64,000 nucleotides of DNA from an uncultured Maribacter sp. (GCF_947500405.1 NZ_CANMRY010000001.1:186001-250000), one strand, 5' to 3'. Shown: positions 8,103 to 16,072, counted from the stretch's first letter. The notes: generated from the sequence alone by a model not told the origin. Program-made: numbers and translations.

Positions 8103-8777
8103 CTACCTCTTATCCCCACAACCCTTATCAAAGGCTACCAAATTAAATAACTGCCGCATTCGAGAGCGTACCCGAATACCATAACGCTCCTCTAATTCCT
8201 GAGCATTAAGGTTAGTTGTAGCGTGGGTTTTTACCCTTCGACTGCGCTCAGGGTGACAAAATAAATCATAACGAGAAAGTAGAATCTCCCCCATGACATT
8301 ACAATCTTTTCCGTAGTGTCTACCCATAGGCTCTACGCCTAAATCATCAAAACAAAAGAATTGCCCATCTCCATAGTCTTCAATCGTTTTATAACCGATA
8401 TGATTAAACCCAAAAGCAATGTTTCTAGTCGGAATGATTTTATACGGTTTTTGATGCGGTACAATATGACGTAGTAATTTCATTAAACTGGTCTTACCAC
8501 AACCAACAGGGCCTGTTAGTAGAATTCCCTTAGTAATATCTATACCTAGCTTTTTGCAATTGGTTTCGTCTTGAATAAAGTAATTGCAGAGTTTAAAAAG
8601 AATCTCTCGGTCTTCATCTATAATTTTAAAATCTTTACCAAATAACAATTTCCCTTTAGCATCCAAGTAAATAAGCATTTTATCGAAATTGTAAAGTACC
8701 CTAGTTCCATTGAACTCTCCCAAGGAATACGTACTATTTCCTTCAACAATCATATGTGGTTTTAATAGTTTTTTCAT
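8103..8777 (-). CDS. DnaC/IstB-like AAA ATPase carrying an in-frame repeat element
   Basis: This 224-residue ATPase has Walker A LLTGPVGCGKTSL (89-96), Walker B QFFCFDDLG (140-147), a sensor motif THATTNLN (185-191) and an arginine pair near RVRSRMRQL. It resembles the DnaC-like helicase-loader or mobilisation ATPases common in Bacteroidota ICEs, which probably help replication of the transferred DNA. It lies 33 bp downstream of a gene for a DNA-binding replication-type protein and is likely cotranscribed. Residues 174-182 (CHPERSRRV) are encoded by a dispersed repeat element (8231-8258), inserted in frame in the loop just before the sensor strand. Whether the enzyme still works is not known. 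Confidence 0.75.
   Translation of the reverse strand: MKKLLKPHMIVEGNSTYSLGEFNGTRVLYNFDKMLIYLDAKGKLLFGKDFKIIDEDREILFKLCNYFIQDETNCKKLGIDITKGILLTGPVGCGKTSLMKLLRHIVPHQKPYKIIPTRNIAFGFNHIGYKTIEDYGDGQFFCFDDLGVEPMGRHYGKDCNVMGEILLSRYDLFCHPERSRRVKTHATTNLNAQELEERYGIRVRSRMRQLFNLVAFDKGCGDKR
8231..8258. repeat. REP-like dispersed repeat inside a coding sequence
   Basis: On the minus strand the core reads CACCCTGAGCGCAGTCGAAG followed by GGT. This matches a short imperfect palindrome I know as widely dispersed, usually intergenic, in Flavobacteriia genomes. The outer arms ACCCT and AGGGT pair. Here it is inside the ATPase gene and is translated as CHPERSRRV. I saw no second copy in the window. Confidence 0.75.
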
Positions 8778-8810
8778 AATATAAAAACCTCCGGGTTATG
8801 AATCCGACGC

Positions 8811-9350
8811 TCACAGAGGCTCATCGTAATTTTTATCTGAACTGGTCTTTAAGTTGTCCTGATATGGAACAGTTACATTTTGTTTTTCTTCAGTTTTAGA
8901 ATGCTGAGAATTTAATTTTTTATAATTTTCGTGTTTGTTTAAGTTTTTATTGTTTTCTATAGTTTGTATATGTTTGTTAATAGATACCAATGCTTGTCCA
9001 TTACTTGTCTCAATATTGGTACGACTTAGGTACAGAGCTTGTTCGGTACTTGTCCCAAAATGGAACATCTTAATTCTACTCCCTTTAAATGGATTGTGAG
9101 AAGGTGTGTATAGTAAATATTCCCAATGACTTAATTCCTTTATACATCTATGGTAGGTAGACTTAGAACCAATCTTTGAAATTTCCATTACTTCTGCCCT
9201 ATTCACATAGAATTCTTCTTTAAAAAAGTTAGTATTCCAAATTTGAAATAACCCCACATACAAACTTATATGTGTTGGATTTAAGCGACTATCTTTAGAG
9301 AATTGCATGAAGACATTGTTCAGGTGTTTAATATAATTTACGTCTTCCAT
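8811..9350 (-). CDS. Winged-helix replication-type protein of the ICE
   Basis: The 179-residue protein has an N-terminal helical DNA-binding-like domain at about residues 10-100 (LNPTHISLYVGLFQIWN, then NRAEVMEISKIGSKSTYHRC, a helix-turn-helix pattern as in replication initiators and DnaD-like proteins). A low-complexity Asn/Lys/Gln-rich tail follows. Similar proteins sit directly before the DnaC-like ATPase in many Bacteroidota ICEs. Its first codons are nearly repeated 102 bp upstream (see the direct repeats). Function in element replication is inferred from the fold and the neighbour. Confidence 0.6.
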   Translation of the reverse strand: MEDVNYIKHLNNVFMQFSKDSRLNPTHISLYVGLFQIWNTNFFKEEFYVNRAEVMEISKIGSKSTYHRCIKELSHWEYLLYTPSHNPFKGSRIKMFHFGTSTEQALYLSRTNIETSNGQALVSINKHIQTIENNKNLNKHENYKKLNSQHSKTEEKQNVTVPYQDNLKTSSDKNYDEPL

Positions 9351-9451
9351 AATCTATTGGAAATTTGATCCCAACGCGCCGGCTGGCTCCTTCTCTAATA
9401 CAGTCCACAGGACTGTTTCTTTACACTCGACCCTATAATTTACATCTTCCA
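9332..9451. repeat. 18-bp direct repeats flanking a GC-richer insert
   Basis: The sequence TATAATTTACRTCTTCCA occurs at 9332-9349 and again at 9434-9451, with one mismatch and an offset of 102 bp. The first copy is the start region of the replication-type gene. Between them lies a visibly GC-richer segment that holds a perfect 7-bp hairpin with a 3-nt loop (ACAGTCC and GGACTGT, 9400-9416). Confidence 0.7.
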
Positions 9452-9458
9452 AAGTGCT

Positions 9459-9737
9459 TTAGAATTTGTTGTGAACTCTGTTCTTTTCTAACACCTGCAT
9501 AATTTCTTGATACTCATAATACAACACCCCTCCTACTTTGGTATATGGTAATGTTCCATTAATTCGTAGATTTTGCAAAGTGCCTGGAGATATTCCTAAT
9601 AAGTCTCTCACCTCTGGAGATTTTAGCCATTTCTTCTTTGCATGACTCGGTTGGCTATCTAATAATTGTTTTATATCCTCTAGCAGTGCCATTTTAAACT
9701 CTCGAAGATCTTCGGTGGTAATAATTGTTGCTCCCAT
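9459..9737 (-). CDS. Excisionase-like helix-turn-helix protein
   Basis: This 92-residue protein carries a MerR/excisionase-type winged helix-turn-helix (HTH_17) in its second half: KKWLKSPEVRDLLGISPGTL, then QNLRINGTLPYTKVGG and a beta hairpin. The first 35 residues form a charged helix. Such proteins accompany RteC in Bacteroides-type ICEs and act as directionality factors or as regulators of excision and transfer. It reads in the same direction as the RteC-like gene, 251 bp downstream of it, and that gap has two palindromes. Confidence 0.78.
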   Translation of the reverse strand: MGATIITTEDLREFKMALLEDIKQLLDSQPSHAKKKWLKSPEVRDLLGISPGTLQNLRINGTLPYTKVGGVLYYEYQEIMQVLEKNRVHNKF

Positions 9738-9860
9738 ATTTGTAAAACTGTTTTAAAAAACAAAGCCGCCAAGGTTCATCCGTTTAATGACGACTTTGCT
9801 TCGATTTGACTTTCGTTTTACAAAATTGGTGGATATTAGGGATAATTAATCAGAGTAACC

Positions 9861-9872
9861 ACCGAGTTCGGT
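9861..9872. repeat. Palindrome ACCGA-GT-TCGGT, copy 1
   Basis: A short palindrome with 5-bp arms around GT lies between the RteC-like and excisionase-like genes. The same 12 bases recur 117 bp away at 9978-9989. It could be a protein-binding site for one of the two neighbouring regulators. Confidence 0.5.
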
Positions 9873-9975
9873 TATTTTTTAACACTAATAAAATTTGAAT
9901 CTATTTATATTCTTTTGAGAGCTTTTTTTATAATAATTTAGAATCTTATAGGAATAAAAAGTAAACACAAAGCCA

Positions 9976-9991
9976 TAACCGAGTTCGGTTA
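9976..9991. repeat. Palindrome TAACCGA-GT-TCGGTTA, copy 2
   Basis: This copy has perfect 7-bp arms around GT and overlaps the stop codon of the RteC-like gene. The 251-bp stretch 9738-9988 between the two genes holds both copies and no reading frame I can support. A dimeric DNA-binding protein is the simplest explanation. Confidence 0.55.
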
Positions 9992-10828
9992 AAATTCATC
10001 TTTTTGAAAACCATCTTCTTGGTCCATTTTATCTAACAATTTCTGAGTAGCTTCTTCTAAAAATTTTACACGAGAACCTTTTCGTGCTTTTATCTCGTTA
10101 TAGGTTCTAGAGAAATTTCCTTTCCTAATATTTAAAAATTTAGTAAAAAAATCAAAAACTTGGTTGTTACTTGTATTTCCATTATTGATATATCCCATAG
10201 CTTGACAGGCATATAATAATTCTACCAGAGCAGAATAAGGCCCTGTCCAACTTAATTTACTTTTTTTAGTAATTGCATCTCCTTTTTGTATTTCTTCTTT
10301 TTTATGTTCGAGGTACTTTATAAAAATTGCAAGTCCTTTGATTCTTGCCCATGTTTCATCGTGCGAAGTATTAAATGTGGCATCCTTAAAATAAGGATAA
10401 CTTTTCACTATGGGAATATGGTTTAGATGTTTTCTAGTAAAATAATGTGCATCAAAATGTGTATATCCTTCTTCCATATACAATAGAAATTCGGTATGCC
10501 TGCCAAATAGGGTATTTACTTTATTAATTTGTTTATTTATAAATTCCAGTTTTGGAGATACGCCAATCTTAGGCATACGCAATTCGCAAGAGCGTACCTC
10601 TATATAGTAAATTAAATACTTCATAGGAACCACCTTGATAGTTTTAAAGAATAGGATTTCTGATTGGTTATTCTTAAATCCTTTTTCTTGCACCTCCTTT
10701 TTTAACGCTCTCAAAGTTTGTATACAATGTATACTGGCTACATTGGATTCCTTTAAAAAAGGAAGCTTTCTACTTTGTATTTTCTTTAGCTTTGCATTAA
10801 AATCCAACAATATATTTTGGTAAGCCAT
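9989..10828 (-). CDS. RteC-like ICE regulator
   Basis: The 279-residue protein matches the RteC family in length and layout: a helical N-terminal half with QTLRALKKEVQEKGFKNNQS and FFKTIKVVPMKYLIYYIEVR, and a C-terminal part with SWTGPYSALVELLYACQAMG, FDFFTKFLNIRKGNFSRTYN and EIKARKGSR. RteC of the Bacteroides element CTnDOT activates excision genes when tetracycline is sensed through RteA/RteB. Here no RteAB pair or tetracycline gene is visible, so the inducing signal is unknown. It precedes the excisionase-like gene, consistent with control of excision or transfer. Confidence 0.8.
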   Translation of the reverse strand: MAYQNILLDFNAKLKKIQSRKLPFLKESNVASIHCIQTLRALKKEVQEKGFKNNQSEILFFKTIKVVPMKYLIYYIEVRSCELRMPKIGVSPKLEFINKQINKVNTLFGRHTEFLLYMEEGYTHFDAHYFTRKHLNHIPIVKSYPYFKDATFNTSHDETWARIKGLAIFIKYLEHKKEEIQKGDAITKKSKLSWTGPYSALVELLYACQAMGYINNGNTSNNQVFDFFTKFLNIRKGNFSRTYNEIKARKGSRVKFLEEATQKLLDKMDQEDGFQKDEF

Positions 10829-10921
10829 ATGTACACTTAGAGGATGTATTCAGAAATAATTATTTCTAAAAATCACATCAACGAAAGTTAATTCTCTCAA
10901 TGGAAGTCGTTTAATAAGACA

Positions 10922-12364
10922 CTACCTTACAATTATTTTTTTGGCTTCTCTATAAATTTTTTCAAAATTTAATTGTATGTCCTCCGATGAATATCCCTTT
11001 TTAGTATTAGGCAGTTCCTTTATTATGTGCTGTAATTTAAAATTTAACCACTTATCTCTTCCATCGGCAAATGCTATAAATTCTCCTTGCTTTAATCTAA
11101 AAAAAATATCTGCCCTGCGTTTCGATACTTCCTTCTCCCCTTTGGTAATTCGAGTATCGAAATTGAGATTAAACCCTTTATTGACACTTGTGGTTTTCCT
11201 CTTTACCAACTCAAAAAAACGTTCGTAATACTTCGCCGTATCTGGGTCATTTACTTTTCCAAAGAATTGATAGGAAAGATTACTCAAAATTGCTTTACTT
11301 GCTTTTTCTCCATAGAGCATATCATTCTGAATCTTGTCTTGCATTACATACACTGTGGCAATATCATAGCTTCGCAAGGTAGCAGGAATACGATGCATAT
11401 TCAATAGCTTTATTGTGGGAGCCTCTTCCATTAAAACAAAAGAAGATTCTCGTTTCCGAACACTCATTTGTTTAATAACGGTATGCATAATCATAGCAAT
11501 AACAGGCGAATATGCAGATTCATATTGTGGATTATTTACGATAGAAATTACCGCTTTATTTTCAGAATTATTAATATCCAACGGTACTCCATCTGCGGAT
11601 AACACTAGGAACAATTTTTGTGTGCTAATTTTTTTAAAGGCATTCGCTAAAGTACTTTTAACTCCTGCCGTTTGCTTCTCGGATTCTATTCCATTGATAA
11701 AAGCACTCGCCATTGCTTTAGCGGTTAAATCGGAACTTAAAAAAGCAACAAGTTTCTTTGTATTCATGGACTGAAACAAGGCTATTAGATGCGGTAACGT
11801 ACAGTATTCCTGATATGCTGTTTTTAATTTCCAAATTAAACCACTTAATAAGCCCTCTACAGCATCTGCAAAGAATTTACTGCTTCCTGAAGCTTCCGAA
11901 AGATTCTGTTCCAGTAAATTTTCAAGTAATACTTTAGACACCTCATTTACACTTTCTTCATTAGGCAAATACCTAGGCGCAATTGGATTTACCCGAAAAT
12001 GAATTTCATCAAATGAAATTGTATAAAATTGAATCTCCTTATTTCTAAAAAGTGGGTATGCCATTTCTGTAAGCTCAAAATCTTTATAATCGTGTATAAT
12101 ACCACAGAATTCATTTTTGCTAAAATGCTGCATAAAGTTATAAATGACACTTTCGGTTTTTCCACTTCCAGCGGAACCAATTATGGACGCGCCTCTTTTT
12201 ACATTTTCAATTTTGAATTGCCCATGTTTGAGTTTAAAATGTACTCGATATTTTTTATCCGAAATTCCAGATTGCTCTTCATGAAAAAACACATAGACAA
12301 AAATTAAAATGACTAATAGCGGTATAACTATATAAAGAATAATATGTGGTAAAGACCAACTCAT
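10922..12364 (-). CDS. mobC: MobC-like type IV coupling protein (VirD4/TraG family)
   Basis: The 480-residue protein has one N-terminal membrane helix (residues 5-27), then a Walker A motif SIIGSAGSGKTES (63-70), a Walker B-like strand ESSFVLMEEAPTI and the downstream VMQDKIQNDM segment. This is the layout of VirD4-type coupling proteins, which bring the relaxase-DNA complex to the mating channel. Its ATG overlaps the TGA of the relaxase gene by 4 bp, so the two are translationally coupled, as mobB and mobC are in Bacteroidota elements. The protein is slightly shorter than many relatives, without an obvious break. Confidence 0.87.
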   Translation of the reverse strand: MSWSLPHIILYIVIPLLVILIFVYVFFHEEQSGISDKKYRVHFKLKHGQFKIENVKRGASIIGSAGSGKTESVIYNFMQHFSKNEFCGIIHDYKDFELTEMAYPLFRNKEIQFYTISFDEIHFRVNPIAPRYLPNEESVNEVSKVLLENLLEQNLSEASGSSKFFADAVEGLLSGLIWKLKTAYQEYCTLPHLIALFQSMNTKKLVAFLSSDLTAKAMASAFINGIESEKQTAGVKSTLANAFKKISTQKLFLVLSADGVPLDINNSENKAVISIVNNPQYESAYSPVIAMIMHTVIKQMSVRKRESSFVLMEEAPTIKLLNMHRIPATLRSYDIATVYVMQDKIQNDMLYGEKASKAILSNLSYQFFGKVNDPDTAKYYERFFELVKRKTTSVNKGFNLNFDTRITKGEKEVSKRRADIFFRLKQGEFIAFADGRDKWLNFKLQHIIKELPNTKKGYSSEDIQLNFEKIYREAKKIIVR

Positions 12365-13389
12365 ATACCAATAGAACTCGATTGTATGGCTTTGCCTACT
12401 CCTCGTTTTATAGCCTTAATTGCTTTTAAAGCCAACTGCACCTTATGGGTTGGTATATTCATTAAAGGCACTCCAGATGCAGCAAGCATTTTATAGGCAA
12501 TGGCTTTTTCGTTTACTGGAAGCCCTGAAAGAATGGAAAAGTATACTTTAGGATTTTTAAGAAACAGTTTCCTAGGTGGATAAGTCTCGACATAATTTCG
12601 TTTGTATTGAAATAGGCTATCAAAAGTCTTTTCTGAACTTTTAAAGAATTCATCCCTATTAAATCCTCGTTTCACCATTTTTCCATGCATGCTTAATTCG
12701 GAAGCTTTATGCTTGCTACCTGGGGACAGGCTATGCCTGTTTGTTATATCTTTCCTACTCACAATAATATGGATGTGACTTTGGTTGCCATCCTTTTGCA
12801 TGCCTTGAACAATCCGCTTTCCGTTTTGCTGGTGTGGAGCTTCCTTTTCCAATCTGGCGATTTTGCTTTCTATTTTTTTGATATCCCCAATAGATACGCC
12901 TTGTCTTATCTCTCTTTGTGTGTTTTTAAGCTGCAATATTTTTGTAGCATACGGTTGGTTTTCTTGTATTTGCTTATCCGTTCCTTTATAAGTGCGCACT
13001 TGTTCTATTTTAGCATAGTATTTAATATCCTCTACTGTTACAGCTCGTCTTTCTATCTCGCGGTTAAAAGCTTTGGCATATTCCTTCATTAACTCCCGTG
13101 TATATGCTTTTAAATCTTTTTTAGAATCTTGTAAATGTTGGAGTTCCCTTCGGCTTGGATTAATGGTGATGGAATAGAACTTTGGTTCTGTTTTCTTTAG
13201 TTTTGCCGTGTTACCATCTATTTCTTTTATGACTTCTGCAGCTGTAATTTCTTCTCCATATTGATTAAAAAAATGTTCGTAATCCCCTATCGCCTTTTCT
13301 TCGTTTTCTTTTTCTAGATAGGCAACAAAATCTCCTGCACTCTGTGCATAGTTTCCGCCTGTTTTATGTGGTGATATAGTAATATACAT
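12361..13389 (-). CDS. mobB: MobB-like relaxase
   Basis: This 342-residue relaxase begins MYITISPHKTGGNYAQSAG and contains the histidine motif NQSHIHIIVSRKD (205-214), the metal-binding strand expected of relaxases that nick at oriT. Tyr residues in the N-terminal part (for example Y14, Y24) are candidates for the nicking residue, but I cannot pick one. It matches the Bacteroidota MobB/DUF5712-type relaxases. It lies 1 bp after the BfmA/BtgA-like gene and overlaps mobC, forming a three-gene mobilisation operon next to the candidate oriT. Confidence 0.87.
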   Translation of the reverse strand: MYITISPHKTGGNYAQSAGDFVAYLEKENEEKAIGDYEHFFNQYGEEITAAEVIKEIDGNTAKLKKTEPKFYSITINPSRRELQHLQDSKKDLKAYTRELMKEYAKAFNREIERRAVTVEDIKYYAKIEQVRTYKGTDKQIQENQPYATKILQLKNTQREIRQGVSIGDIKKIESKIARLEKEAPHQQNGKRIVQGMQKDGNQSHIHIIVSRKDITNRHSLSPGSKHKASELSMHGKMVKRGFNRDEFFKSSEKTFDSLFQYKRNYVETYPPRKLFLKNPKVYFSILSGLPVNEKAIAYKMLAASGVPLMNIPTHKVQLALKAIKAIKRGVGKAIQSSSIGI

Positions 13390-13390
13390 G

Positions 13391-13918
13391 CTATATTTTT
13401 TTCTTTAATGCCTCCAATGTTGTCCTGTCCATTTCCACTTTAAAATATCCACTTCCAAAGTTGCTCTTTACATACTGTATTTTATTTAGGATATGCTGCA
13501 TATCCTGTTGTAGTGCAGTGTAGTTTTCTTTTACTTTAAAATATTCCTTCCGGTAATAATCGAGTTCTTCATTTTCTGTAATTACGTTTGGAGTTTCAAA
13601 ATCAAAACTCTCTTCTTCCTTTTCAAGATTGGTGGTTTCTTCAAATAAAGTTTGCAGCATGGCAGTGGTAGGTTTGGTCTGGTGTTTTTCAATATTTTTT
13701 ACGATAGCTATAAGTGCATTGATTCGCTTTTTTGTACCGTCATTCTTTACCCCCAAATCGTCATTGGGATGCAGGCTATTCCAATGAAAAAAGTTAAGCA
13801 TGGCTTCCAAAGCTTCCGTATTAGATTTGGATATCTCTTTCGAAAACTTCCTAAATCTAAGCGCTACTTTTTTCTTGACATTAATAGCCGAAAAATGATA
13901 TTTTGAAAATTCTCCCAT
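13391..13918 (-). CDS. BfmA/BtgA-like mobilisation accessory protein
   Basis: The 175-residue protein starts MGEFSKYHFSAINVKKKVAL, has a helical DNA-binding-like N-terminus (KKVALRFRKFSKEISKSNTE followed by ALEAMLNFF, as in ribbon-helix-helix-type accessory factors) and a coiled-coil-like C-terminal third. It resembles the BfmA/BtgA family, small proteins encoded upstream of MobB that probably bind oriT and help the relaxase. It is the first gene of the mobilisation operon and starts beside the hairpin-rich non-coding region. Confidence 0.75.
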   Translation of the reverse strand: MGEFSKYHFSAINVKKKVALRFRKFSKEISKSNTEALEAMLNFFHWNSLHPNDDLGVKNDGTKKRINALIAIVKNIEKHQTKPTTAMLQTLFEETTNLEKEEESFDFETPNVITENEELDYYRKEYFKVKENYTALQQDMQHILNKIQYVKSNFGSGYFKVEMDRTTLEALKKKI

Positions 13919-14374
13919 TCTTTTTGCTGTAAAAAATCACCTGTTTATAGAGGCTTTGCAGCTGTTTGCTGCAAACTCTAAAATCTTGATATTTACTAAA
14001 TATTGTATTTATTTGATTACCAATACCTTACAAATAAAATATAAACATAACATCGCTCTGCGTGTTACCCTCTTGCTTCTCCTTTTCGTTCGCCCAAAGC
14101 GAACAAAAGCTCCGAACAATCGGACTAAAAAAGCCTGTTTTAAGCTTGTCAAAAGATTCGTTGCTTTTTCTTATTAATCTTGTTGTATAAATGTATCCAA
14201 TTGCAATGCAAAATGGAAACGTGCATTAGTCTCTAATACGCTGTTTTTAAACCATTGTATATGATTTTAAAGTTTGACTTAAAATAGAACGTCAGGTTAG
14301 GAAATATCCGCCTACATTTTTCAATAAAAAAAGACCTTTGAAAATCAAAAGTCTTAACACTTACTTGTACTGGT
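13919..14374. other. Candidate origin of transfer (oriT) region
   Basis: This 456-bp stretch without a supported gene lies directly upstream of the mobilisation operon, where oriT usually sits. It holds two perfect hairpins: TTTGCAGC/GCTGCAAA with a 5-nt loop at 13955-13975, and GTTCGC/GCGAAC with a 5-nt loop at 14088-14104. The second lies in a locally GC-richer block. Frames across it on both strands are short and look like shadows. The nick site cannot be read from sequence alone. Confidence 0.5.
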
Positions 14375-14572
14375 TCAAATGTTGAAAACATAGGTATATG
14401 CATATAAATTTTTGACGGCTTCCTCATATAAAATAGTTTCATATTCCAAATGGTTTTCTTTAGCATATATTTTTAAATCCGTACCAAATTTATTTTCAAT
14501 TTCTTCTTTAGAAACGGATAGCAAATGTTGTTGGGTTTCTTCATCGAGATTGTTATAATTTAAGTATATCAT
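14375..14572 (-). CDS. Small conserved-looking ICE protein, 65 residues
   Basis: The product is a 65-residue acidic, probably helical protein with LDEETQQHLLSVSKEEIENK and many Glu and Tyr residues. It has no signal peptide and I recognise no family. It lies 11 bp downstream of the RadC-like gene in the same direction, so it is probably cotranscribed. Acidic proteins of this size can be antirestriction or regulatory factors, but there is no direct support for that here. Confidence 0.5.
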   Translation of the reverse strand: MIYLNYNNLDEETQQHLLSVSKEEIENKFGTDLKIYAKENHLEYETILYEEAVKNLYAYTYVFNI

Positions 14573-14583
14573 AATCTAAAAAA

Positions 14584-15033
14584 TTATAATAGGCAATTAT
14601 CTGCAAAACTGTAGTATTCCTCATTTGGGGTAATAATCAAATGGTCTAAAACTTTAATATCAAAAAGAGTTGCTGCCTTTTTTATTTTCTCCGTAATTCT
14701 TTTATCCGCTTCACTAGGAAGTAACTTTCCTGACGGATGGTTATGCGCTAAAATAATTGCAACGGATAGTGTTTTTAATACTACGGCAAATAATATGCGT
14801 AGGTCTACCATAGTTCCCGTTATTCCACCCTGAGAGACTTGAAAAATCCCTTTCACCTTATTACTATTATTGAGTAGCATAACTTTAAAAGTTTCATGCA
14901 GTTCAATGGTGTTTTTATTCCAATTTTCAAATAATAGTGCATTAGCATCCTGCGATGAATTTATCTTTTTCCAAAATGGTGATTTTACACGCTCTTTGTA
15001 ACTAATCTGGATTTCGTTAACTTTATCTTTCAT
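14584..15033 (-). CDS. RadC-like JAB-domain protein
   Basis: This 149-residue protein is the JAB/MPN metalloprotease-like domain of the RadC family, without the helix-hairpin-helix part seen in chromosomal RadC. The metal motif is LAHNHPSGKLLPSEAD (His-x-His and Asp), with the upstream Glu in ELHETFKVMLLN. Stand-alone RadC domains are common in mobile elements of Bacteroidota and their cellular role is still unclear. It follows ssb on the same strand, behind a hairpin that may reduce read-through. Confidence 0.85.
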   Translation of the reverse strand: MKDKVNEIQISYKERVKSPFWKKINSSQDANALLFENWNKNTIELHETFKVMLLNNSNKVKGIFQVSQGGITGTMVDLRILFAVVLKTLSVAIILAHNHPSGKLLPSEADKRITEKIKKAATLFDIKVLDHLIITPNEEYYSFADNCLL

Positions 15034-15062
15034 TGTTCTTTTCTTTAGAGATTAATAATGAA

Positions 15063-15100
15063 AAAGAGGGCTGAACTTTTGTGGGTGATGCCCTCTTTCT
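15063..15100 (-). terminator. Hairpin between ssb and the RadC-like gene
   Basis: The arms AAAGAGGGC (15063-15071) and GCCCTCTTT (15090-15098) form a perfect 9-bp stem, with T-runs on either strand. Read from the minus strand it follows the ssb stop at once and fits an intrinsic terminator or attenuator. Confidence 0.65.
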
Positions 15101-15108
15101 TTTTTGGT

Positions 15109-15444
15109 TTACTTACTACCTAAAAGCAATATTTCGTTGGCTTCCACTTCGGTAACATAGCGTTGATTGCCTTCTTCGGTTTCATAGGTTCTAGTTCTTA
15201 GTTTTCCAACAATTCCGATCTCCTTACCCTTGTTTACATACTTTTCGATAATTTCAGCAACCTTTCCCCAAGCTACAACAGTATGCCAATTGGTGTCGGT
15301 CTGTTTTTCCCCTTTGTTATCTTTGTAATTCTCATTGGTAGCTAATGAAAAACGAGCTACTTTTTTTCCGTTTTCTAAATTTGTAACCGTGGGTTCTTGT
15401 CCAACGTTTCCGATTAACTGTACATGATTTTTAATAGTACTCAT
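15109..15444 (-). CDS. ssb: Single-stranded DNA-binding protein
   Basis: The 111-residue protein is a single OB-fold SSB: KNHVQLIGNVGQEPTV, VARFSLATNENY, TDTNWHTVVAWGKVAEIIEK, IGIVGKLRTRTYE. The acidic C-terminal tail of chromosomal SSB is missing; it ends EILLLGSK. That is usual for element-borne copies, which protect transferred single strands. It is the outermost recognised conjugation-related gene of the element on this side. Confidence 0.92.
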   Translation of the reverse strand: MSTIKNHVQLIGNVGQEPTVTNLENGKKVARFSLATNENYKDNKGEKQTDTNWHTVVAWGKVAEIIEKYVNKGKEIGIVGKLRTRTYETEEGNQRYVTEVEANEILLLGSK

Positions 15445-15492
15445 AATTATTGATTTAAAGATTAATATTCCTTTGTTTTAAAAGTGATTTAC

Positions 15493-15612
15493 TTAGTATA
15501 TCCAGAGTGTTTTCCTTTTTCCAGCAGTGCTGGTTTTGTTAGTTTTAGTTCCACTTCCTTTTTGGATATTTTGAGATGATTTCATAGTTCGATATTTTGA
15601 TTTACTTTCCAT
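15493..15612 (-). CDS. Small basic protein, 39 residues
   Basis: An ATG at 15612 opens a 39-codon frame (starts MESKSKYRTMKSSQNIQKGS, ends GKRKTLWIY) that is rich in Lys, Ser and Thr. It lies 48 bp upstream of ssb in the same direction. I recognise no family; the basic composition would allow nucleic-acid binding. A frame of this size could be chance. Confidence 0.35.
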   Translation of the reverse strand: MESKSKYRTMKSSQNIQKGSGTKTNKTSTAGKRKTLWIY

Positions 15613-15685
15613 AGAGCCTTCGTTGTTACCTTTTTTTGATGCCCTGTGTAATTCAATATTCAGATTTGATAAGACGTATAAAAAA

Positions 15686-15707
15686 GAGACCCGCTTAATA
15701 GCGGGCC
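15686..15707 (-). terminator. Hairpin terminator near the ICE edge
   Basis: CCCGC (15690-15694) and GCGGG (15701-15705) form a GC-rich stem with a 6-nt loop; on the minus strand it is followed by a T-run. No gene is found on the minus strand just upstream (15708 to about 16.0 kb), so it may end transcripts that come from a non-coding RNA or from outside the element. The roughly 360 bp from 15708 to the first lipoprotein gene hold no frame I can support. Confidence 0.55.
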
Positions 15708-16072
15708 TGATTTATGCCGTTGTTCAAAACGGAATGTTGTTGTTTTGCGGTCAAAAAAAAGTGATAATGGAGGTTCAGTAAGTGAATTAAAAGACTAGGT
15801 GAAGTTTAAAATGGAAGGGAGTGGGGCTGTATATAAAAAAGCCAACTTGAATATATACAAAAAACGAAAAAGTATTATTCCTTCTACATAATACAACAGA
15901 ATACTTCAATAAAGAATTTAAGTTAAGAAACAATAAATTTCACATCTCGCATAATTATTTTATTTATTTTTATCAAAAACTAATGGTCGCTATTTCTATG
16001 TATAAATATGAAACATTTGACAAAGTAACATAGCCCATGAATTTACAGATTATATATAACCCACAATATTTT

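Noticed and set aside
11415..11774. 119-residue plus-strand frame inside mobC
   Set aside because: It is antisense to the coupling protein, whose motifs are continuous across it.
12709..13092. 127-residue plus-strand frame inside mobB
   Set aside because: Antisense shadow; the relaxase frame with its His motif covers the same bases.
13956..14177. 73-residue plus-strand frame in the oriT candidate
   Set aside because: It starts inside a hairpin, has low-complexity content, and no neighbour or family supports it.
14233..14466. 77-residue minus-strand frame overlapping the 65-residue gene
   Set aside because: The 65-residue frame has better composition and operon position; the overlap is too large for both to be real.
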